Program-made: the position numbers and the translations under genes
Part shown: one piece after another, positions 1 to 4,404 of the stretch
Layout of the letters: every line of letters starts with the position of its first letter
Position numbering within the stretch: the first letter of the stretch is position 1
The notes under the pieces: generated by a model
What the model saw: only the letters and a program-made list of their open reading frames with translations
The model's database searches: none
Told to the model about the DNA's origin: nothing
DNA from: Chloroflexota bacterium
GTDB taxonomy: Bacteria; Chloroflexota; UBA6077; CF-72
Length of the DNA: 5,353 nucleotides
NCBI GenBank assembly: GCA_019247135.1
Contig: JAFAPL010001120.1
Location: 1 to 5,353, forward strand
Reading direction: 5' to 3'

Positions 1-1144
1 TGCGCGCCATGTCGATGCGACGGTACAGCGGCGGATGCGTGGCCAGCAGCACCTCCGCCCAGCGGGGTGGGCGTCGCTCGGCCAGGTTCTGGCTCCCGAT
101 GCGCTCCATGGCCATGACGAACGCGGCCGGGTCACGCGTGAGCCCCAACGCGAAGCGGTCGGCCCGCGCCTCGAGCTGCCGCGACCACCAGTTCAACAGC
201 GGGGACATGACGAGGTAGAACAGCTGGACGGCGAACAACAGCACCGGGTACCCGGGCACGTATGCCAGGCTCGGAAGGCTCAACAGCGGCAGTGCCAGCG
301 GTCGCAGCCACGCCGCGAACGCGAGGCCGGCCCACATCAGCACCGCGTTGCCGATCAGCAGGCGCTGGACGTCACGGTGCACATGATGTCCGAGCTCGTG
401 CGCGACCACCGCGTCGACTTCTGCAGGTGAAAATTCGGCGAGCAGCGTATCGGCGAGCACGACCCGCCGCGAGCGACCCAGGCCGATCACGGCCGCATTC
501 GCCTCGGCCGTTCGGCGCGAAAAATCCAGCGTGCAGATGTCTTTGACGGGTGCCCCAGCGCGATTGACCAGTGCATGAATGCGCGCCACCGTCTCCACAT
601 CCTCCAGCGGCCGCATCTTGAAGAACAGCGGCACGAGCACGTAGGGCATCACGAAGACGAGGGCCAGGCCAGCGATCGATGCGGCGATACCGAACACCCA
701 CCACCAGTTCGGGCCTGCCGCGATGACGGTCCACAGAAACGCGCCGCCGAACAGCGTGCCGAGCAGAACCGCGACAAGCGTGCCTTTCAGCCAGTCGATG
801 GCCCAGGCCGTCTTGGTCTGTCGGCTCAAGCCGAAGGCGTGCGACAGGACGAAACCACCGTAGTAGCCCAGCGGGAGCGCGACGATGCTGAGGGCCAGGT
901 GCACGAACACCAGAAAGAACACGACGCTCGCCGCGAAGGGAAGGGGCGTCGCAGCCACGCCGTACCAGACCGTCTCCCAGGTGCCTGTCAGATACGGCAC
1001 CAATGGTGCGGCCAGCGAAATGACAACGCCGACCAACCACAGTCGACGACGTTCCGCGCCAAGCTGAGCAGCGGCACGTTCACGTTGACTATCGGGCGGA
1101 GCCGAGCGCGCGTGCCGCGGGGCGGTCGGAGCCTGAGCAGTCAC
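1..1144 (-). CDS. M48 family (Ste24-like) membrane zinc metalloprotease, C-terminus cut by window edge
   Basis: Membrane-embedded zinc endopeptidase of the M48 / CaaX prenyl protease 1 type; in bacteria this family is linked to envelope protein quality control, and the substrate here is unknown. 381 codons are visible. Seen: hydrophobic segments at about residues 35-52, 66-92, 122-142 and 150-173; an M48_N-type block FVLSHAFGLSRQT (98-110) followed by W114 and D117; the catalytic motif HELGHH with zinc ligands H249 and H253 and catalytic E250; two more hydrophobic stretches; then SRQLEARADRFA with the third zinc ligand E325 and D329; and THPPLYRRI near the edge, typical of the family's C-terminal part. 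Relatives have roughly 410-430 residues, so a few dozen are probably missing. The GTG start at 1144 directly abuts the upstream TGA, with GGGG 7 nt before it, the only purine-rich ribosome-site-like sequence I found. Co-transcribed with, and likely translationally coupled to, the TolB-like gene. Family assignment is very secure; function is inferred. Confidence 0.94.
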   Translation of the reverse strand, partial: MTAQAPTAPRHARSAPPDSQRERAAAQLGAERRRLWLVGVVISLAAPLVPYLTGTWETVWYGVAATPLPFAASVVFFLVFVHLALSIVALPLGYYGGFVLSHAFGLSRQTKTAWAIDWLKGTLVAVLLGTLFGGAFLWTVIAAGPNWWWVFGIAASIAGLALVFVMPYVLVPLFFKMRPLEDVETVARIHALVNRAGAPVKDICTLDFSRRTAEANAAVIGLGRSRRVVLADTLLAEFSPAEVDAVVAHELGHHVHRDVQRLLIGNAVLMWAGLAFAAWLRPLALPLLSLPSLAYVPGYPVLLFAVQLFYLVMSPLLNWWSRQLEARADRFALGLTRDPAAFVMAMERIGSQNLAERRPPRWAEVLLATHPPLYRRIDMAR

Positions 1145-2086
1145 TCAGGTGCCCCAGGACAGACCCGAGGTCGCGTCCAGGTGCAGGTCCTGTGACAGCT
1201 GATGCGGCGCCGAGGCGACCAGCGTGCCCGACGCATCGGCCTGCACGTCGATGGTCGAGATCTCGAAATAGCCGCCTTGATTGATCAGATACGCCACATG
1301 GTGACCATCGGGGCTCCAGACCGGCGAGCGCGCCATCAAGCCGGCGGACGTGAGTCGCTGCGTACTCGTCCCATCGGGCAAGGCGGCATAGATCTCGACG
1401 GCGTATCCGTCGCGCCCGGCAAAAGCGAGCCAGCTGCCATCGGGCGACCAGGCTGGGTCGAGCGCGCCGCCAGGCAGGTCGGTGAGCACCTGGCTCTGCG
1501 CCCGACCAGTTCGGTCCATGGGCACGAGCGCGATTTGCGTCGGGCCCGGTTCGTTGAACATGGTCACGGCCAACTGGGAGCCGTCGGGGGACCACGACAT
1601 GGAATCGATGGATTCAGCCTGCAGCCCTGGCATCGTGAGGGGATGTTGGCCCGTGCCGTCCGCCTGCATCAGCCACAAGGTGGGCATGGCCGAGTTGTGG
1701 TCGGATACGAACGCGATCTGCTGACCGTCTGGCGACCAGGTTGGACGCAGGTTCCAGTCCTCGTTGTCCAGAATCCTCGACTGCGACGTGGTCAAACGAG
1801 TCTGGTTCTGGCCCTGATCGTCGGTGATGAAAATGTCCGAGAAGTTCGTGCCGCGATAGACGTAGGCCAGACTGGCACCGTCCGGAGCCCAGCTCGGCTG
1901 GCCGAAGGTGCCGCCGGTCGCGAGCGGATGCGCACCGAGGGAAGCGTCCCAGACCCACAGGTCGCCATCTTTGACGAACAGAATGCGACCGGGCAGCGCG
2001 GACGTATTGTCCGCTCGTGCCGAGCCGACCGCGATGGCCGAGGCCACGGCCAACAAGACCAGGCTGAGGGTGCGCGCGAGCCGCAT
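1145..2086 (-). CDS. Secreted TolB-like (PD40/WD40-like) six-bladed beta-propeller protein
   Basis: 313-residue exported propeller, probably a protein- or ligand-binding scaffold outside the membrane; no catalytic residues are evident. Seen: a signal peptide at residues 1-25 (RLAR, then a hydrophobic core, then a predicted ARA cleavage site with A23 and A25). Five PD40 motifs follow: WAPDGASLAY (66), WSPDGQQIAF (117), WSPDGSQLAV (165), WSPDGSWLAF (213) and WSPDGHHVAY (257). A sixth Trp, W311 in SGLSW, ends the protein without its PDG. The N-terminal strands GRILFVKDGDLWVWD (33-47) lack their own leading WSPDG, so the C-terminal stub probably completes that blade and closes a six-bladed ring. 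I chose the ATG at 2086 over an in-frame ATG at 2137 because it puts a clean signal peptide at the N-terminus and lies 7 nt after a TAGCAT box. No Pal, TolA/Q/R or OmpA-like gene is nearby, so this should not be named tolB. The M48 protease gene follows immediately. Confidence 0.9.
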   Translation of the reverse strand: MRLARTLSLVLLAVASAIAVGSARADNTSALPGRILFVKDGDLWVWDASLGAHPLATGGTFGQPSWAPDGASLAYVYRGTNFSDIFITDDQGQNQTRLTTSQSRILDNEDWNLRPTWSPDGQQIAFVSDHNSAMPTLWLMQADGTGQHPLTMPGLQAESIDSMSWSPDGSQLAVTMFNEPGPTQIALVPMDRTGRAQSQVLTDLPGGALDPAWSPDGSWLAFAGRDGYAVEIYAALPDGTSTQRLTSAGLMARSPVWSPDGHHVAYLINQGGYFEISTIDVQADASGTLVASAPHQLSQDLHLDATSGLSWGT

Positions 2087-2093
2087 CACCGCG

Positions 2094-2099
2094 ATGCTA
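2094..2099 (-). promoter_or_regulatory. Candidate -10 box (TAGCAT) for the TolB-like gene
   Basis: On the minus strand TAGCAT ends 7 nt before the ATG at 2086. With a usual 6-7 nt discriminator, transcription would begin at or next to the start codon, giving a leaderless mRNA. No convincing -35 hexamer at 16-18 nt and no Shine-Dalgarno sequence. Inferred from position and resemblance only. Confidence 0.4.
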
Positions 2100-2136
2100 A
2101 CGCAAGTACGAGCGTCTCCAGACACATCTGTGCGCA

Positions 2137-2142
2137 TACTGT
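2137..2142 (+). promoter_or_regulatory. Candidate -10 box (TACTGT) for the small membrane protein
   Basis: TACTGT ends 7 nt before the ATG at 2150, the same spacing as the oppositely oriented TAGCAT box of the TolB-like gene. The overlapping CATACT at 2135-2140 is an alternative 9 nt away. No -35 match is clear. The two divergent boxes share one 63-base spacer. Confidence 0.35.
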
Positions 2143-2149
2143 GAGTCGG

Positions 2150-2359
2150 ATGACGTTGTCGCCTGGTCTGGGTGGTTGGCGTGGACTGGTCGGCGTGGTG
2201 GCGATTGCCGTCGTCATCGGTCTGGCTTACGCCTCGCTGGTAGCGACCGTGCTGTCGCAGTGGTTTCCCGCGGCTGGAACCATCACGGGCATTGTTGCGC
2301 TCGGCGCGGCCGCCGCCCTGCTGATGCTGATCTGGCTGCTCGGCGCCGTATTGCGCTAG
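2150..2359 (+). CDS. Small two-helix membrane protein, unknown function
   Basis: A 69-residue protein I do not recognise. It has a short N-terminal stretch (MTLSPGLGGWRG), a hydrophobic helix at about residues 13-35, a short polar turn around SQWFPAAG, and a second hydrophobic helix at about 43-68 ending in R69. The ATG at 2150 is preceded by no Shine-Dalgarno sequence but by TACTGT exactly 7 nt upstream. A GTG at 2141 in the same frame would add three residues. The same frame stays open far upstream as a shadow of the TolB-like gene, so only this 3' part is likely real. Support for reality: it fills an otherwise empty 240-base space, has strong two-helix character and has its own promoter-like box. 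It diverges from the TolB-like gene and converges on secG, with 20 bases between the stop codons. No homology could be tested here. Confidence 0.68.
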   Translation: MTLSPGLGGWRGLVGVVAIAVVIGLAYASLVATVLSQWFPAAGTITGIVALGAAAALLMLIWLLGAVLR

Positions 2360-2383
2360 CTGCGTTAACGCTGGCTGCGTTAA
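2359..2383 (+). repeat. 10-bp direct repeat GCTGCGTTAA, 15-base period
   Basis: GCTGCGTTAA occurs at 2359-2368 and again at 2374-2383, covering the end of the small membrane gene and the secG stop codon. It may be a small local tandem duplication that also produced the secG stop and the hairpin arms. No function is evident. Confidence 0.7.
2365..2383. terminator. Small hairpin between convergent genes, weak bidirectional terminator candidate
   Basis: TTAACGC (2365-2371) and GCGTTAA (2377-2383) form a perfect 7-bp stem with a 5-base loop (TGGCT). It lies between the stop of the small membrane gene (2359) and secG, overlapping the secG stop codon (2380-2382). No T-run follows on either strand and the stem is AT-rich at its base, so it is weak as an intrinsic terminator. 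The first arm also sits in a 10-bp palindrome GCGTTAACGC (2362-2371). Confidence 0.3.
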
Positions 2384-2598
2384 AAGGTGAGCGCCGTCCC
2401 GATCGAGACGAGGACCCAGGCAACCGCGACCGCGATCGTGAACTGAAACAGCGTGCGCTCGAAGCCGCGGCGTGTGCGGTAGATCGAGGTGTCAGACGAG
2501 CCAAAGGCCGAAAAGCCGGATCCGCGCGTCTGCAGCAGGACCGCGCCGATCAAGACGATGGCCAGCAGGATCTGGATGATCTGAAAGGCGATGTGCAT
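2380..2598 (-). CDS. secG: Preprotein translocase subunit SecG
   Basis: Small non-essential subunit of the SecYEG channel that helps SecA-driven export across the cytoplasmic membrane. 72 residues, in the usual range for short actinobacterial and Chloroflexota SecG. Seen: TM1 at about residues 3-22 (IAFQIIQILLAIVLIGAVLL), the conserved LLQ-x-RG turn (LLQTRGSG, 21-28), FG at 32-33, the RTRRGFER segment (41-48) and TM2 at about 50-70. The ATG at 2598 is preferred over an in-frame ATG at 2670, which would prepend 24 proline/arginine-rich residues unlike any SecG and overlap the end of yvcK. No Shine-Dalgarno sequence is present; a TATACT box lies 13 nt upstream. Downstream of yvcK on the same strand with a 75-base gap, so it could be read from its own promoter, through yvcK, or both. 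Confidence 0.94.
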   Translation of the reverse strand: MHIAFQIIQILLAIVLIGAVLLQTRGSGFSAFGSSDTSIYRTRRGFERTLFQFTIAVAVAWVLVSIGTALTF

Positions 2599-2611
2599 CG
2601 AGGGCCGCGAG

Positions 2612-2617
2612 AGTATA
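2612..2617 (-). promoter_or_regulatory. Candidate -10 box (TATACT) for secG
   Basis: TATACT, five of six bases matching the TATAAT consensus, lies on the minus strand 13 nt before the secG ATG, inside the 75-base yvcK-secG gap. It predicts a 5' leader of only about 6 nt, too short for a Shine-Dalgarno sequence. No TTGACA-like hexamer at 16-18 nt; TTGAAA occurs but 28 nt away. It would let secG be expressed apart from yvcK. Confidence 0.45.
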
Positions 2618-2673
2618 CGTGGTTGTGCTCGCTGCGACGGGACACTTTCAACGAGCGGCGGATTGGGCAACGA

Positions 2674-3975
2674 CTAGAGCGCCGCGCGCACGGCGCCGTT
2701 CGGCACGCGCGCGACGCGCCGCTGCTCCTCATAGATACGCATCAGCGCCGCACCGAGCTTGTCGGGATCGTGTCGCAGAGCCAGGTCGTCACGCACGACG
2801 TCCTCGAGCAGGATGCGCGGGCCCGTGACGTCCGACAGTGGCGCGCCGTAAACCAGCTCGACTTCCGTGTCGGGCGATACGGCGCCGTCAGGATGCCGCG
2901 GGGCCAGCACGACGTCCAACGGATTCACCCGGCCCGGCAGGTGGCGCACCAGCGCATCCACGTGGGCTTTCACGTCGTAGCCGTCCGTCTCGCCCGCCTG
3001 CGTGGCGACGTTGCAGACGTACACCTTGACCGCGTCGCTCTGGATCAACGCCTTGGCCACGCCCTCGACGAGCAGGTTGGGCACCACGCTGGTGTACAGG
3101 CTGCCGGGTCCAAGCACGACCAGGTCAGCCTCCAGGATCGCCCGAACGGCCTCAGGCTGCGCGGCGGGATGGTCCGGTTCCAGTCGGACCCGCTCGATAC
3201 GTCGGCCGACTTCGGGGATCTGGGACTCGCCGCACACGTGCGAGCCATCTATGAAATCGGCGCAGATCTGCACGTCCTGCAGCGTGGACGGCAGGATCGT
3301 CCCCTGGACCGCGAGCACGCGGCTGGTCTCACGTAATGCCTGCTCGAAATTACCGGTGATGCCGCACATCGCCAGCACGAACAGGTTGCCGAACGAGTGG
3401 CCGCCGAGCGGCGAGCCTTCGCCGAAGCGGTACTGAAACAGGCGTGCCATCAACGGCTCGACCTGGGCCAGGGCGACGATGTTGTTACGGAAATCCCCGG
3501 GCGGCAGGATGCCGTGTTCGCGCCGCAGCCGACCCGACGAACCGCCATCGTCGCCGACGGTCACGATGGCGGTGATGTTGGCGCTGTACGACTTGAGTCC
3601 GCGCAGCACGGTCGGCATGCCTGTTCCGCCGCCGATACACACGATGCGCGGGCCTCCCTGACGCTGGCGATAGTCGTAGATGCGTTCGAGCAGGCTCTGG
3701 TGGCCGTTGCCCGGTGTGGGCAAGCCTTCCTCGAGTGAGCGATACAGCCCGCGCAGGCCGAGGGCGCACAGCACTCCGCCGACCAGCAGGAAGATGGCCG
3801 ACCGAACCAGGAGCGGCAAAAACTGCAGCGTGACCGCCTGGACCCACACGGGGAAAGTTCCGCCGCGATACACCTCGGTCAGCGCGTAGGCGATGCCCAG
3901 GCTGACCACGACCATCCCCAGGAGCAGCACACCCAGCCAGCGCTTGAGGTGCAGCCCCGGTTTCAGCAGCTTCAT
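2674..3975 (-). CDS. yvcK: YvcK-family gluconeogenesis/cell-shape factor with N-terminal membrane anchor
   Basis: YvcK/CofD-superfamily protein. Characterised YvcK/CuvA proteins bind UDP-GlcNAc-type UDP-sugars and are needed for normal peptidoglycan synthesis, cell shape and growth on gluconeogenic carbon; no enzymatic activity is established. 433 residues against roughly 320 for the Bacillus protein. The extra ~108 N-terminal residues carry two hydrophobic helices (about 13-32 and 54-74) with positive charges (K5, K11, R12; R75, R79) that place both ends in the cytoplasm, so the core is tethered to the inner face. Core motifs seen: CIGGGTG (G115-G119), TVGDDGGSSGRLR (139-151), GDFRNN (160-165), GHSFGNLF (192-199), LGPGSLYTSVVPNLLVEG (from 288) and QAGETDGY. 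GDDGGSSGRLR and GPGSLYTS separate it from F420-pathway CofD. The ATG at 3975 shares one base with the upstream stop (TGATG). The open frame continues to 5337 only as an antisense shadow of the rightmost gene. The usual partners rapZ and whiA are absent from the window. Confidence 0.97.
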   Translation of the reverse strand: MKLLKPGLHLKRWLGVLLLGMVVVSLGIAYALTEVYRGGTFPVWVQAVTLQFLPLLVRSAIFLLVGGVLCALGLRGLYRSLEEGLPTPGNGHQSLLERIYDYRQRQGGPRIVCIGGGTGMPTVLRGLKSYSANITAIVTVGDDGGSSGRLRREHGILPPGDFRNNIVALAQVEPLMARLFQYRFGEGSPLGGHSFGNLFVLAMCGITGNFEQALRETSRVLAVQGTILPSTLQDVQICADFIDGSHVCGESQIPEVGRRIERVRLEPDHPAAQPEAVRAILEADLVVLGPGSLYTSVVPNLLVEGVAKALIQSDAVKVYVCNVATQAGETDGYDVKAHVDALVRHLPGRVNPLDVVLAPRHPDGAVSPDTEVELVYGAPLSDVTGPRILLEDVVRDDLALRHDPDKLGAALMRIYEEQRRVARVPNGAVRAAL

Positions 3976-4322
3976 CACGTCAGGGCTCGGGAAGCGATGA
4001 AGCTCACGACGCTCACGATCAAGGCGTTCACGAACGCGGCACCGAAGCCAGGTACGTGCACGCCGATGGGGAACCAGGTGGCGGCCCAGAAAACGAATGC
4101 GTTGACAACCAGCGTGAACAGGCCAAGCGTGAGGAGCGTCAGTGGGAGGGTGAGCAACAGGATAACGGGTCGGAGGAACGCGTTCAGCAGACCGAGCACC
4201 AGTCCGAAAACGAGCGCGACGGTCAGACTGTTCTGGTCGACCTGGATGAGGCCGGGCGCCTGCTGACTCAAGACCAGGACCACCAGGGCGGTGATGATGA
4301 GCCTGAGCAGGAAGCGCTGCAT
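3975..4322 (-). CDS. PF04020 (YvlD / phage-holin-IV-like) four-helix membrane protein
   Basis: 115-residue integral membrane protein of the family catalogued as 'phage holin family' or YvlD. Members are widespread chromosomal genes of unknown function, and the holin label is historical. Seen: four hydrophobic segments at about residues 4-19, 33-48, 53-80 (possibly kinked by P60) and 92-111, with the family hallmark NAFLRPVILLLTLPLTLLTLG starting at N47 and including R51-P52, P60 and G67, then VVNAFVFW (72-79). The ATG at 4322 follows a TACACT box by 13 nt and has no Shine-Dalgarno sequence. The stop TGA overlaps the yvcK start by one base, so the two genes are one transcript and probably coupled in translation. 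No lysis genes, phage genes or endolysin are nearby, so a role in cell lysis is unlikely. Confidence 0.92.
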   Translation of the reverse strand: MQRFLLRLIITALVVLVLSQQAPGLIQVDQNSLTVALVFGLVLGLLNAFLRPVILLLTLPLTLLTLGLFTLVVNAFVFWAATWFPIGVHVPGFGAAFVNALIVSVVSFIASRALT

Positions 4323-4335
4323 TCGCGGGCGGTGC

Positions 4336-4341
4336 AGTGTA
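4336..4341 (-). promoter_or_regulatory. Candidate -10 box (TACACT) for the PF04020-yvcK operon
   Basis: TACACT on the minus strand lies 13 nt before the ATG at 4322, the same distance as the secG box. A weak TTGCTG sits 19 nt further upstream and could be a -35. If real, it drives the PF04020 gene, yvcK and possibly secG. Confidence 0.4.
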
Positions 4342-4391
4342 GCGCGAGGCGTCAGCAGGGCAGCAATCAGCGATCAGCTTTGGTCCCACGC

Positions 4392-4397
4392 TACCCT
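4392..4397 (+). promoter_or_regulatory. Candidate -10 box (TACCCT) for the DUF697-type gene
   Basis: TACCCT ends 7 nt before the GTG at 4405, matching the spacing seen at two other plus/minus starts in this window. No clear -35 and no Shine-Dalgarno sequence. It shares the 82-base divergent spacer (4323-4404) with the promoter of the PF04020 gene. Confidence 0.33.
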
Positions 4398-4404
4398 TGA
4401 TGCA

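Noticed and set aside
372..1040. Minus-strand frame of 222 codons inside the protease gene
   Set aside because: It is out of frame with the HELGHH protease and its translation is arginine-rich with no motif; the protease frame is the one with zinc ligands and membrane helices.
1145..2086. Genuine tolB of the Tol-Pal system
   Set aside because: It has PD40 repeats but no TolB N-terminal domain is recognisable, it is shorter than TolB, and no tolQRA or pal neighbours occur.
1202..2149. Plus-strand open frame leading into the small membrane protein
   Set aside because: It is antisense to the TolB-like propeller, with low-complexity Arg/Gly/Gln composition. Only the part after 2150 has protein-like character.
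2674..3975. CofD, the F420-pathway 2-phospholactate transferase
   Set aside because: Same superfamily, but the GDDGGSSGRLR, GHSFGNLF and GPGSLYTS motifs are those of YvcK, and no F420 genes are adjacent.
3975..4322. Prophage lysis (holin) gene
   Set aside because: The family name suggests it, but PF04020 proteins are common chromosomal genes. No endolysin, capsid, integrase or att site is present, and the gene is coupled to yvcK.
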